Shown here one piece after another: positions 35,426 to 44,285 of a stretch of 64,000 nt of DNA. This stretch comes from Meridianimarinicoccus marinus (GTDB taxonomy: Bacteria > Pseudomonadota > Alphaproteobacteria > Rhodobacterales > Rhodobacteraceae), in NCBI RefSeq assembly GCF_040689105.1, contig NZ_JBFBVU010000015.1:1-64000 (forward strand), in the 5' to 3' direction. The translations under genes and the position numbers were made by a program. Position 1 is the first letter of the stretch. The number at the start of each line of letters is the position of its first letter. The notes under the pieces are model-generated. The model had not been told where the DNA came from and did not search any database. It saw only the letters and a program-made list of their open reading frames with translations.

Positions 35426-36340
35426 ATGAACACTCAGACACCTGCGCGCCGCCTGACCGCCGCCGATTTCGATCAAGAGCTTCTGGACCTCTACGACTAT
35501 TACGCCCACGGCAAGATTTCGAAGCGGGAGTTCCTCGACCGGGCCGGCAAATGGGCCGTCGGGGGGCTGACGGCGGCAGCGATCCTTGGCACGCTTTCGC
35601 CCAACTACGCGCTGGCCGAACAGGTGGCCGTGGATGATCCGGACATTCAGGGCGAAGACATCGTCTATCCAAGCCCGAACGGCACCGGCGACATCACCGC
35701 CTATCTGGTTCGCCCGACACAGATCGACCCGAGCCGCCCGCCAGCGGCCGTGCTGGTGATCCACGAAAACCGGGGGCTGAACCCCTATATCCGCGACGTG
35801 GTGCGCCGGTTGGCAAAGGCCGGTTTCGTCGCCATGGGTCCGGACGGGCTGTCGTCGCTGGGTGGCTATCCGGGCAGCGATGACAAGGGGCGCGAGATGC
35901 AGCGCACCCTCGATCAGACGGCCCTGCTGAACGACTTCTTCGCGGGGTTCGAATATCTTCAGGCGCTTGACGGCACCAACGGCAAGGTGGGCGCGACGGG
36001 CTTCTGCTATGGCGGCGGTGTCGTGAACAAGCTGGCCGTCGCCTATCCCGAAATGGCGGCGGGCGTGCCCTTCTATGGCGCTGCCCCCGAAAGCAGCCAG
36101 GTGGCGCAGATCCAAGCCCCGCTGATGATCCAGCTTGCCGCGCTCGACCAGCGCATCAATGCCATGTGGCCCGATTATCAGAAGGCGCTTGAGGAAAACG
36201 ACAAGCGGTACGAGGTCAATATCTACCCAGACGTGAACCACGGGTTCCACAACGACACCACGCCCCGCTACGACGAACAGGCCGCCCGCCTTGCCGAACA
36301 GCGCACCGTGGCCTGGTTCCGAACCTATCTTGCGGGGTAA
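35426..36340 (+). CDS. Dienelactone hydrolase family protein, probably exported
   Basis: Alpha/beta hydrolase of 304 residues starting at ATG 35426. A leader-like N-terminal part of about 60 residues includes KREFLDRAGKWAVGG and a hydrophobic stretch ending LALAEQ-like (YALAEQV), suggesting export. The catalytic Cys is in TGFCYGGGV, the His in DVNHGFHND, and the Asp probably in AALDQRI. The N-terminal HENRGLNPYIRDVVRRLAKAG block is typical of dienelactone hydrolases. Followed by genes for an intradiol-dioxygenase-like protein and a haem membrane protein, but no other aromatic pathway genes, so the substrate is open. Confidence 0.87.
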   Translation: MNTQTPARRLTAADFDQELLDLYDYYAHGKISKREFLDRAGKWAVGGLTAAAILGTLSPNYALAEQVAVDDPDIQGEDIVYPSPNGTGDITAYLVRPTQIDPSRPPAAVLVIHENRGLNPYIRDVVRRLAKAGFVAMGPDGLSSLGGYPGSDDKGREMQRTLDQTALLNDFFAGFEYLQALDGTNGKVGATGFCYGGGVVNKLAVAYPEMAAGVPFYGAAPESSQVAQIQAPLMIQLAALDQRINAMWPDYQKALEENDKRYEVNIYPDVNHGFHNDTTPRYDEQAARLAEQRTVAWFRTYLAG

Positions 36341-36467
36341 GCCGGGGGGCGCCGGACAGCCCACCTGATCCGGCGCCATCGGCACCCGAGTTGACGTGTC
36401 CCCGCGCAACGATACCTATCCAGAGACCCCGCAGGGTTTTCTGACGTGGCAGACAGGAGAGACCGAC

Positions 36468-36968
36468 ATGCCAACCTCATCCCCGACGCGGCGCGCGGTG
36501 ATGGCCACCGCAGGGGCCGCGCTGTTGCTCCATGCGCCGGGCCTGATCCGGCCCGCGCTGGCTCAAAATCTGGAACCCACGCGAACCATGCGGGGCGGAG
36601 CCAACAACTATCGCCCCGGCGCGCCGATCGTGAAACGCATCGGCAATGGCGGCTTCTGGACCACCGGCACCGTGCGCCGCGCCGGCGATGGCGCCCCGCT
36701 TGCCGGGCGGCGCATCCAGGTCTGGGCGCATACGACGGAAGGGCACGAACGCGACAAGCGCTCGCACGGGGCGACGCTGACGGATGCCCAGGGCGTGTTC
36801 CGCATCGAGATGCCGCAGATCGTCCCCGCCTTCGGGCAGCCGCACGGGCATCTGGCCTATGACGCCGACTTTGACGACGGCGGTTTTGAAACGGTGTTCC
36901 TGCGGCCCGTGATGGCGCGGGCCTCGGACACGCGCCTTCATGTAGAGTTCGTGCTGCGCCCCGCCTGA
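36468..36968 (+). CDS. Exported intradiol ring-cleavage dioxygenase-like protein
   Basis: Protein of 166 residues with a twin-arginine-like leader (SPTRRAVMATAGAALLL) and the compact beta-sandwich pattern of intradiol dioxygenases (TGTVRRAGDGAPLAGRRIQVW, shortened; TLTDAQGVFRIEMP; QPHGHLAYD). The two iron-ligand histidines correspond to PHGH. The two ligand tyrosines of protocatechuate 3,4-dioxygenase are not evident: EGHERD and PQIVPAF occupy those places. It may be a diverged or non-canonical member. The ATG at 36468 has AGGAGA upstream; the stop overlaps the next gene. Confidence 0.72.
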   Translation: MPTSSPTRRAVMATAGAALLLHAPGLIRPALAQNLEPTRTMRGGANNYRPGAPIVKRIGNGGFWTTGTVRRAGDGAPLAGRRIQVWAHTTEGHERDKRSHGATLTDAQGVFRIEMPQIVPAFGQPHGHLAYDADFDDGGFETVFLRPVMARASDTRLHVEFVLRPA

Positions 36969-37570
36969 TGGCCTTGCGCGGCCCGCTTGTGTGGACGGCG
37001 CTGGCGCTCGCCATCGCCACACCGCTGATCGCCGCCGCCCAAAGCCCGCTGCTGCAATGGCGCGACCCGATCTATATCGCAGCCGGGTTTGCCGGGATCG
37101 CTGGACTGGCGCTGTTGCTGGTCCAGCCGCTGTTGATCGCGGGCGCCCTGCCCGGGGTTCCGGTCCGGCGTGTCCACATCTGGTGCGGGGCCGGTCTTGT
37201 CCTGGCGGTTGTCCTTCACGTGGGGGGGCTCTGGATCACCAGCCCACCGGATGTCGTAGATGTCTTGCTGTTCCGGTCTCCGACACCGTTTTCGGTCTGG
37301 GGGGCCGTGGCGATGTGGGCGGTCTTCGCGGCGGCCTTGCTTGCCGCGTTACAAAAGCGGATCGGGCTGCGGCTCTGGCGTCTGGGACACAGCCTTGCGG
37401 CGGTCCTGATCCTGACCGGCACCGTGGTGCACGCCTTGTTGATTCAGGGCACCATGGAGGAGGTGACGAAGGCGGTCTTCTGCCTGTTCGTTCTGAGCGC
37501 GGGGGCCTTGGCGCTGCGCAAGCGCCGGGTCTGGCGCATGTGGCGCGGACCATCGGCGAGCCGTCGTTAG
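36968..37570 (+). CDS. Ferric-reductase-like transmembrane haem protein
   Basis: Membrane protein of 200 residues with about six helices. Two histidine pairs with equal spacing, His70/His84 and His141/His155, lie on facing helices, as expected for the two b-haems of the ferric reductase/YedZ-like domain. There is no flavin or NADH domain, so it would need an external electron donor. Its ATG overlaps the stop of the dioxygenase-like gene (TGATG), indicating co-translation. Electron delivery to or from the exported neighbours is inference. Confidence 0.83.
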   Translation: MALRGPLVWTALALAIATPLIAAAQSPLLQWRDPIYIAAGFAGIAGLALLLVQPLLIAGALPGVPVRRVHIWCGAGLVLAVVLHVGGLWITSPPDVVDVLLFRSPTPFSVWGAVAMWAVFAAALLAALQKRIGLRLWRLGHSLAAVLILTGTVVHALLIQGTMEEVTKAVFCLFVLSAGALALRKRRVWRMWRGPSASRR

Positions 37571-37579
37571 GGGGCAAAG

Positions 37580-37612
37580 CCGGGCGCAGATGGGGAGGAC
37601 ACCTGCGCCCGG
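37580..37612. terminator. hairpin between converging genes
   Basis: CCGGGCGCAG at 37580-37589 pairs with CTGCGCCCGG at 37603-37612. It lies between the stop of the haem protein (+) and that of the ABC ATPase (-), and has no T-run. Confidence 0.6.
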
Positions 37613-37618
37613 ACGCGA

Positions 37619-38698
37619 TCAGCGCAGCGCTTCCGTCGTCTCCAGATCGAAGGCATGAAGCTGCGCCGGGTTCAGGCGGATCGTCACGGTGTCGCCCCTA
37701 ACCGGGTGGTCGACGCCGCCGACGCGGGCCAGCAGCCGCACATCGCCGATGCCAAGGCTCAACAGCGCATCGGCGCCCAGCAATTCGTCCAGAAGGACGT
37801 TCGCCGTATAGGTCATCCCGTCCGCGCCGGTGGCGCCGGGCAGAACCTCGATATGTTCGGGCCGGACGCCCAGCCGGATGCGCCTGCGGGGGCCGGTGTC
37901 CATGGGCAGGCTGGGCAGGGCCAGGCTGCCACAATCGCTGCGCCAACCGCCGGTGTCATCGCGCGACAGATCGACGAAATTCATCGCCGGGCTGCCGATG
38001 AAGCCCGCGACGAATTCATCCGCCGGGTGGTCATAGACTTCGCGCGGGGTGCCGACCTGCGCCACCACACCGCCGTTCATGATGACGATCCGGTCGGCCA
38101 GCGTCATCGCCTCGACCTGATCGTGGGTGACATAGACCGAGGTCGCGTTCAGCCGCCCGTGCAGCTCCTGAAGCTCCATCCGCATCTTGACGCGCAGCTT
38201 GGCATCCAGGTTCGACAGCGGCTCGTCGAACAGGAACACCTTTGGCGTGCGCACGATGGCCCGGCCAATGGCGACGCGCTGGCGCTGGCCACCCGACAGC
38301 GCGGCGGGTTTGCGCTGAAGATAATCGGTCAGGCCCAGAAGCTCGGCGGTGTGGCCGACCCGCTGCGCAATCTCCGCCGCCGGTACCTTCTGAAGCTTCA
38401 GCGCCATGGCCATGTTGTCGAACACGGTCTTGTGCGGATACAGCGCGTAGTTCTGGAACACCATTGCCACGCCGCGATCCTTGGGATCGACATCGTTCAT
38501 CCGCGCGCCGCCGATCAGCAGATCGCCCTTGGTGATGCTTTCCAGCCCGGCAATCATCCGCAGCGTCGTGGATTTTCCGCAGCCCGACGGCCCCAGCAGC
38601 ACCAGGAATTCGCCTTCGCGGATCGTCAGGTCGAACTGCTGCACGGCCTCGACGCTGCCATAGGACTTGCCGATACGATCCAGTTTCACTTCTGTCAT
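37619..38698 (-). CDS. Carbohydrate ABC transporter ATP-binding protein (UgpC type), system D
   Basis: ATPase of 359 residues with Walker A GPSGCGKST, signature LSGGQRQRVAIGRA, Walker B VFLFDEPLSNLD and H-loop VYVTHDQVEAMT, plus a C-terminal TOBE domain (FIGSPAMNFVDL). Last gene of the IclR-led transporter D operon. Confidence 0.93.
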   Translation of the reverse strand: MTEVKLDRIGKSYGSVEAVQQFDLTIREGEFLVLLGPSGCGKSTTLRMIAGLESITKGDLLIGGARMNDVDPKDRGVAMVFQNYALYPHKTVFDNMAMALKLQKVPAAEIAQRVGHTAELLGLTDYLQRKPAALSGGQRQRVAIGRAIVRTPKVFLFDEPLSNLDAKLRVKMRMELQELHGRLNATSVYVTHDQVEAMTLADRIVIMNGGVVAQVGTPREVYDHPADEFVAGFIGSPAMNFVDLSRDDTGGWRSDCGSLALPSLPMDTGPRRRIRLGVRPEHIEVLPGATGADGMTYTANVLLDELLGADALLSLGIGDVRLLARVGGVDHPVRGDTVTIRLNPAQLHAFDLETTEALR

Positions 38699-38708
38699 TG
38701 TCAGGGTC

Positions 38709-39533
38709 TCACTTGCCTGTGCCCGCGGTCAGCCCGCCGACGATCTGTTTCTGGAAGATGGCGGTGATGATCAGGACCGGCACGATGGCAATCACCGTCG
38801 CGGTCGAGATCGTCTCCCACGGGAAGGCATACTCACCGGGATAGAGCGAAATGCCGACCGGCGCGGTGCGCATCGCGTTCTGCGTCATCAGCACCAGCGC
38901 CAGCGGGAATTCGTTCCACGAAAAGATGAACACGATCAGCCCGGTGGCCACGAACCCCGGCCAGGACAGCGGGATCACGATGGACCAGAAGATGCGGAAG
39001 AACCCCATGCCATCCATGCGCGCGGCCTCTTCGATCTCGGGCGGCAGCGTGGCGAAATAGCTGGCCAGCATCCACACGGTGAACGGCAGGAACAGCCCGG
39101 TATGGGCAATGATCAGCCCGGCATAGGTGTTCAGCAGCCCCAGCTTGAGAAAGGTCTGGAACAGCGAGGGCAGCAGCGACACCGGCGGGAACATCGACAC
39201 CGCCAGGATGAACACCATCAGCACCCCGGCCCGCCGCATCCCCAGCCGCGACAGCGCATAGCCCGCCATGCCGCCAAAGCTGAGCGCCACCACGGTACAG
39301 CCCAGGGCGACGATGAAGGAGTTCAGCACATAGAGCAGCAGTTCGGGCGAATTGGTGAAGATGTTGATGTAGTTCTTCAGCGTGAAAGGATCGGGCAGAT
39401 ACTGCGGCGGCCAGGCATAGATGCCTTCGGTGGTTTTCAACGAAGTCAGCACCAGCCAGACGATCGGCAGGAAGGAAATCACCACCGACAGGATCACCAG
39501 CGCGTACAGACCAAAGCGGGGACGTTTTTTCAT
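38709..39533 (-). CDS. Carbohydrate ABC transporter permease (MalG type), system D
   Basis: Permease of 274 residues starting MKKRPRFGLYALVILSVV. Six predicted helices, EAA loop EIEEAARMDGMGFFRIF. Starts four bases after the stop of the upstream permease. Confidence 0.92.
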   Translation of the reverse strand: MKKRPRFGLYALVILSVVISFLPIVWLVLTSLKTTEGIYAWPPQYLPDPFTLKNYINIFTNSPELLLYVLNSFIVALGCTVVALSFGGMAGYALSRLGMRRAGVLMVFILAVSMFPPVSLLPSLFQTFLKLGLLNTYAGLIIAHTGLFLPFTVWMLASYFATLPPEIEEAARMDGMGFFRIFWSIVIPLSWPGFVATGLIVFIFSWNEFPLALVLMTQNAMRTAPVGISLYPGEYAFPWETISTATVIAIVPVLIITAIFQKQIVGGLTAGTGK

Positions 39534-39537
39534 CGGC

Positions 39538-40431
39538 TCAGTCCTTGTTCCGCAGGGTCAGGATATACAGCAGGCTCATCGCGAAGATCACCAGGAACTG
39601 CACCACGACGATGGCCGCGCCATAGTTGAACTCGATGAAGTCGAAGATCACCTTGTAGGCATACAGCGACAAGCTCTCGGTGGCCGTCACCGGCCCGCCA
39701 TCAGTCAGGTTGAACGGCAGCTCGAAGGTGCGCAGCGCATCCATCGACCGCACGATCAGCGCCACCAGGATCGGCCCTTTCAGCAGCGGCAGGGTGATCT
39801 CGCGGAACTCCTGCCAGCGGGTCATGCCATCCATGCGGCCCGCCTCGTACAGCTCGCGCGGGATGGATTGCAGCCCGGCCAGAATGATCAGCGCCATGAA
39901 GGACGAGGTTTTCCAGACCGCCACGATGACCATCGACATCATCGCTAGCGTCTCGTCACCCAGCCAATTGATCGGTCGGTCCACCAGCCCCGATTGCAGG
40001 GCGGCGGCGTTGAACAGCCCGTAGTCGGTGTTGTACATCCAGCGCCACATCAGCGTGTTCAGCGCGGTGGGCAGCGCCCAGGGAAACAGCACCGCCAGCC
40101 GGGCGATCCCCTTGAAGCGGAAATGTTCGTTCATCAGCACCGCCAGCCCGATGCCCATGGCCAGTTCCAGCGGGATCGACAGGCCGGTGAACAGCAGCGT
40201 CACCCAGAGCGCGTTCCAGAACCGGTCATTGCCTGCCAGCGCGGCGTAATGCTTCAGGCCGACGAACTGGTAAGGCTCGGACCCGTCGATGCTGGATTGG
40301 CCGAAACTCAGCACGATGGATTGCAGGATCGGATAGACGAGGATCGCGATGATCACGAGCATCGTCGGCGTGATGAAGGCCATGCCCGTCAGGTGCCTGC
40401 GCCTGTCGAGCGGGGAAATCATGGATGTCAT
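39538..40431 (-). CDS. Carbohydrate ABC transporter permease (MalF type), system D
   Basis: Permease of 297 residues from ATG 40431; a second ATG at 40422 is equally possible. The first helix is AFITPTMLVIIAILVYPIL, and the EAA loop reads ELYEAGRMDGMTRWQEF. A stem-loop separates it from the binding-protein gene. Confidence 0.9.
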   Translation of the reverse strand: MTSMISPLDRRRHLTGMAFITPTMLVIIAILVYPILQSIVLSFGQSSIDGSEPYQFVGLKHYAALAGNDRFWNALWVTLLFTGLSIPLELAMGIGLAVLMNEHFRFKGIARLAVLFPWALPTALNTLMWRWMYNTDYGLFNAAALQSGLVDRPINWLGDETLAMMSMVIVAVWKTSSFMALIILAGLQSIPRELYEAGRMDGMTRWQEFREITLPLLKGPILVALIVRSMDALRTFELPFNLTDGGPVTATESLSLYAYKVIFDFIEFNYGAAIVVVQFLVIFAMSLLYILTLRNKD

Positions 40432-40460
40432 GGGGCCACCGGTTGGGGGTGTCAAAGGTC

Positions 40461-40488
40461 CGCCCGGCGACACTGGGGCCGCCGGGCG
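40461..40488 (-). promoter_or_regulatory. intercistronic stem-loop after binding-protein gene (system D)
   Basis: CGCCCGGCG at 40461-40469 is the exact inverted repeat of 40480-40488, with a 10-base loop. It lies between the binding-protein stop (40509) and the MalF-type start (40431). Confidence 0.72.
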
Positions 40489-40508
40489 CATGTCAGGGGC
40501 TGGTGGGG

Positions 40509-41765
40509 TTACTCGGCCATCAGCGCCTCAAGCTGCGCCTGCGCATCGTTCAACGCCTCTTCGACGGTCTTCTGCTGGTGCAGGGCGTTTGTGATCTCAA
40601 GCTGCATGATCTCGGAGACACGCGGGTACTTGCTGCCCGAATTGGCAGAGGGGCGCACGACGCCGAAGTCGTAGTTGGCCCCGAACTTGGCCAGCACCTC
40701 GTTGCTGCCCATTGACGGATCTTCATAGACCGCGGGGATCGTCGGCGCGCGGTTGTCCTCGACCGCTGCGGCCAACTGCTGCTCCTGCGCGGTGAAACTC
40801 GCCAGGAAATCGGCCGCGGCTTCCTTGTTTTCCGAATTCGGATTGATGCCCAGGAACCAGCCGCCCATGGTGGTGCTGTTGGCGTCCTCATGGCCTTCGA
40901 AATAGGGCACGCGGGTGAAGTCGAACTTGCCGGCGACGGGGCTGTTGTCGGCGCTCAGCGGAGCATGCACGAAGTCCTGCACCATCAGGAAGGCCGCCCT
41001 GCCCTGCTGGAACAGGGTGCGCGCGTCATCGGGGCGCGCGTTCAGGATCGAATCCGGCGCCATGCGGTGTTCGTGCAGCAGATCGACCATGAATTGCGTT
41101 GCCGCGATATTGGCGGGCGAATTCACCGCGATATTGCCCTCGGCATCATAGAAACCGCCGCCGTTGGCGTTGGTGAAGGCCAGCCAGTTCATGAACAGCC
41201 CTTCGATCTTGGCCCACATGGAGACGAAGCCGTAAAGCTGCGGATTGCCCTCGCCGTCCAGGATGGTCTGCGACGCGGCCAGAACCTCTTCCCAGGTCTG
41301 CGGCACCGCCAGCCCGTATTTCTCCAGCAGATCGGTGCGATAGAAGAAATGGATGCCATCGGCATACAGCGGCAGGGCATGAACCTCGTCATCCACGGTC
41401 GCGGCGTCCAGCAGCGACGGGTTGAAGGCGGCGATGGTGTCCGCGTCCAGCAGCCCGTTCAGCGGTTGCAGCCAGCCGCGCTGCGCAAACTCGCCGGCCC
41501 AGATCACATCCACCGCATAGATGTCGGGGGTCGGGCTTTTCGCCGTCAGGCCGGTGACATAAAGCTTGCGGGTCTCGCCCGGAACGTCCGAGACCTTGTT
41601 CCACTCGATGCTGACACCGGGGTTTTCCGCCGTGTAGCGTTCGATGTTGCGCTCGACCGCGGGACCGTAGCCGCGCGATCCGATGGACAGGACGAGATCC
41701 TGCGCCATGACCGGCATAGCGGTCATCGCCGCGGCGGCTGCCAAGGCTGGTAGGGTAAATTTCAT
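40509..41765 (-). CDS. Sugar ABC transporter substrate-binding protein (family 1), system D
   Basis: Periplasmic receptor of 418 residues starting MKFTLPALAAAAAMTAMP with a signal peptide cleaved near VMAQD. Family 1 features include RYTAENPGVSIEWNKV, PDIYAVDVIWAGEFAQRG and the late GGWFLGINPNSENKEAA. It follows the IclR gene by 29 bases. Ligand unknown; the divergent sulfatase 3 beyond the IclR gene points to a sulfated sugar. Confidence 0.9.
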   Translation of the reverse strand: MKFTLPALAAAAAMTAMPVMAQDLVLSIGSRGYGPAVERNIERYTAENPGVSIEWNKVSDVPGETRKLYVTGLTAKSPTPDIYAVDVIWAGEFAQRGWLQPLNGLLDADTIAAFNPSLLDAATVDDEVHALPLYADGIHFFYRTDLLEKYGLAVPQTWEEVLAASQTILDGEGNPQLYGFVSMWAKIEGLFMNWLAFTNANGGGFYDAEGNIAVNSPANIAATQFMVDLLHEHRMAPDSILNARPDDARTLFQQGRAAFLMVQDFVHAPLSADNSPVAGKFDFTRVPYFEGHEDANSTTMGGWFLGINPNSENKEAAADFLASFTAQEQQLAAAVEDNRAPTIPAVYEDPSMGSNEVLAKFGANYDFGVVRPSANSGSKYPRVSEIMQLEITNALHQQKTVEEALNDAQAQLEALMAE

Positions 41766-41786
41766 GGTGTCCTCCCGTTGGTATTG

Positions 41787-41796
41787 GAAACGTTTC
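41787..41796. promoter_or_regulatory. palindrome before the system D binding-protein gene
   Basis: GAAACGTTTC is a perfect 10-base palindrome overlapping the IclR stop codon, 22 bases upstream of the binding-protein start. GAAA/TTTC palindromes are known for KdgR-like IclR regulators and, with a CG centre, for LacI regulators. No LacI gene is in the window. Confidence 0.35.
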
Positions 41797-42562
41797 AGCC
41801 GGTTTTTGCCGGATCCGAGAACGCGCTTTCGATCGTCGATTTGCGGGCCATCAGGTGGCCGCGCACATTGGCGACATGCTGCGCCTCGTCGCGCACCGGC
41901 GTGGCCGCTTCGGCCACGGTCAGCAGGCAGATCATGCCGCCGTCCGGCCCGTGGATCGCCACGCAATAGCGGCGGATGCCCTTGGCGTTGCCCATCATGT
42001 CGTATTGCATGTCCGACGGATCGACGGCCTCGATCATCGCGCGGGCCGCGTCCCAGTCCAGCTGCTGCCGGTCCACGCCGGTGCTGTAGAACGCCCCGGT
42101 GTCCCAGGATTTTTCCAGCCTGTCGATCGGGCGATGCGCCAGCGCCATGCGCGAGATCGAATCCAACTCGTAGGCGCCGCGCATGAAGCCCGAAAAGGCG
42201 CGCAGGCGGATGGCCTGATCGGGGTGCTGCTGCACGATATGCCACAGCATGTTGTGGCCGCTGAGCACGACAACCTCGGCGGCGGCGGTCAGACGGTCGC
42301 TCAGCACCGCGCAGGCCTCGGCCAGAACCTCTGCATCAAGACCGGGACAATGCAGGCGCCGCTGAAAGCTGAAGTTGGCCATCAGCTTGCGGCTGGCCGA
42401 GCGATGCACAAGACCCAGATCCTGCAATTCCGTGAGAATGCGATAGCCCGTGGAGGCTGGCAGGCCGGAGCGTTCGACAACCTCTTGCGCCGCCAGCCCA
42501 TCGGCTTCGGGCCCTGTCAGGGCCTCCAGGATCGCGATCACGCGGCTCGATGTTCCGGACAT
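41795..42562 (-). CDS. IclR-family transcriptional regulator
   Basis: Regulator of 255 residues. The N-terminal winged helix (SRVIAILEAL, then GLPASTGYRILTELQDLGLV) occupies about residues 1-65, and the C-terminal ligand-binding domain follows with the conserved KGIRRYCVAI and PDGGMICLLTVAE blocks. It heads the transporter D operon and is divergent from sulfatase 3, so it probably controls both. It has no paralogue in the window. Confidence 0.9.
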   Translation of the reverse strand: MSGTSSRVIAILEALTGPEADGLAAQEVVERSGLPASTGYRILTELQDLGLVHRSASRKLMANFSFQRRLHCPGLDAEVLAEACAVLSDRLTAAAEVVVLSGHNMLWHIVQQHPDQAIRLRAFSGFMRGAYELDSISRMALAHRPIDRLEKSWDTGAFYSTGVDRQQLDWDAARAMIEAVDPSDMQYDMMGNAKGIRRYCVAIHGPDGGMICLLTVAEAATPVRDEAQHVANVRGHLMARKSTIESAFSDPAKTG

Positions 42563-42650
42563 ACTTGTTTCCTATATTTGGGTTTGTTACTACCATATTT
42601 AAGAAAGGGGTCAACAGTTGGCCCGCAAGAACCATGGAACGGAGCCGCCC

Positions 42651-44186
42651 GTGAGACCGAATATCCTGTTTATCATGTCCGACGATCACGCCTCCAAGGC
42701 GATCTCCGCTTATGGCCATGGCCTCAACCACACCCCCGGCATCGACCGGATCGCGCAGGAAGGGATGCGGCTGGACCATTGCTATGTGACCAATTCGATC
42801 TGCACGCCCAGCCGCGCCTCGATCCTGACCGGCACCTATAACCATGTGAACGGCGTCACCACGCTGGACACCCATATCGACAACCGCTGGCCCAATGTCG
42901 CCAAGCACCTGCGCCAATCGGGCTATCAGACCGCGATGGTTGGCAAGTGGCACCTGGGCGAAGGCAAGCCGCATGAGCCGACCGGCTTTGACTATTGGTC
43001 GGTGCTGCCGGGACAGGGCGACTATTTCGACCCGCGGATGATCGAGATGGGCGAGGACCGCACCGAGCGCGGCTATGCCACGGACATCATCACCGACAAG
43101 AGCCTGTCGTGGCTCAAGGACCGCGACCCCGACCGCCCGTTCTTCCTGATGTGCCACCACAAGGCCCCGCACCGCCCGTTCGAGCCGCACCCGCGCGACC
43201 GCGTCATGTTCGAAGGCCGCGACATCAAGGTGCCCGAGACCTACAACGACACCTACGAGAACCGCGCGCGCGCTGCCGAAGCCGCGCGCATGCGGGTGCG
43301 CATGGACATGACCTATACCGATCTCGGCCTCGTGCAGCCCGAAGGTGGCGCCGAGGTCGGCGAGTTGAGCGTGCCCTACTGGAGCACCCGCCGCGTGCCG
43401 CACCCCAAGGATCCGCGCGGTCTGGTGTTGATCGACAAGCACACCGGCGAGAATTTCACCTTCGAGACCGAGGAGGAACTCGCGCTGTTCAAATACCAGC
43501 GCTACCTGAAACGCTACCTCGCGACGATCCACGCCGTGGATGAAAACGTCGGCCGGATGCTCGACTGGCTCGACGCCGAAGGCCTCTCTGAAAACACCAT
43601 CGTCATCTACACCTCGGATCAGGGGTTCTTCCTTGGTGAACATGGCTGGTTCGACAAGCGCTTCATGTACGAGGAATCGCTGCAGATGCCCTTCCTCATC
43701 CGCTATCCCGCCGCCATCGCGCCGGGCTCCGTCGCCAAGGAGATCGCCACCAATGTCGATTTCGCGCCGACCTTCCTCGATTACGCGGGCCTTCCGATGC
43801 CCAGCTACATGCAGGGACGCTCCATGCGCCCGGTGCTGGAACAGGCGGCCCCCGAAGACTGGCCCGACAGCGCCTATCACCGCTACTGGATGCACAAGGA
43901 CGAGCATCACAATGCCTGGGCGCACTACGGGTTGCGCAGCCATCGCTACAAGCTGATCTACTGGTACAATTCCGATCTGGGACAACCCGGCGCGCATGGC
44001 CCGGACGAACCGCCGGAATGGGAGCTGTTCGACTGCGAGAAAGACCCGCTGGAACTGGTCAACGTTGCCGACGATCCGGCCTATGCCGAGGTCTTCAACG
44101 ACATGCTGGCGCAGCTTGACGCCCGCATGGCCGAGATCGGTGACGTGCCCGAACATGACAGCCGCAAGGCCCGCAGAGCCGCTTGA
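42651..44186 (+). CDS. Cytosolic type I sulfatase (sulfatase 3)
   Basis: Sulfatase of 511 residues beginning MRPNILFIMSDDHASK from GTG 42651, preceded by GGAG at six bases. A TTG at 42618 would add 11 residues. The formylglycine precursor is Cys51 in CTPSRASILTG. Active-site blocks include MSDDH, GKWHLGEG, HHKAPHRPFEPH and TSDQGFFLGEHGWFDKR. It lacks a signal peptide. This sub-type (SDQGFFLGEHGWFDKR) is common in polysaccharide-utilisation loci of marine bacteria. It is divergent from the IclR-transporter D operon and presumably desulfates the sugar imported by it. Confidence 0.9.
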   Translation: MRPNILFIMSDDHASKAISAYGHGLNHTPGIDRIAQEGMRLDHCYVTNSICTPSRASILTGTYNHVNGVTTLDTHIDNRWPNVAKHLRQSGYQTAMVGKWHLGEGKPHEPTGFDYWSVLPGQGDYFDPRMIEMGEDRTERGYATDIITDKSLSWLKDRDPDRPFFLMCHHKAPHRPFEPHPRDRVMFEGRDIKVPETYNDTYENRARAAEAARMRVRMDMTYTDLGLVQPEGGAEVGELSVPYWSTRRVPHPKDPRGLVLIDKHTGENFTFETEEELALFKYQRYLKRYLATIHAVDENVGRMLDWLDAEGLSENTIVIYTSDQGFFLGEHGWFDKRFMYEESLQMPFLIRYPAAIAPGSVAKEIATNVDFAPTFLDYAGLPMPSYMQGRSMRPVLEQAAPEDWPDSAYHRYWMHKDEHHNAWAHYGLRSHRYKLIYWYNSDLGQPGAHGPDEPPEWELFDCEKDPLELVNVADDPAYAEVFNDMLAQLDARMAEIGDVPEHDSRKARRAA

Positions 44187-44285
44187 ACCTTCCCGCCCGG
44201 CCCCGCCCATTGCCCCGGCAAGAGGTGCGGAGCCGGCCACCGGGCCAGCGGCCCATCCCCGCCTTGGGACGGCGGACGGAATCCG

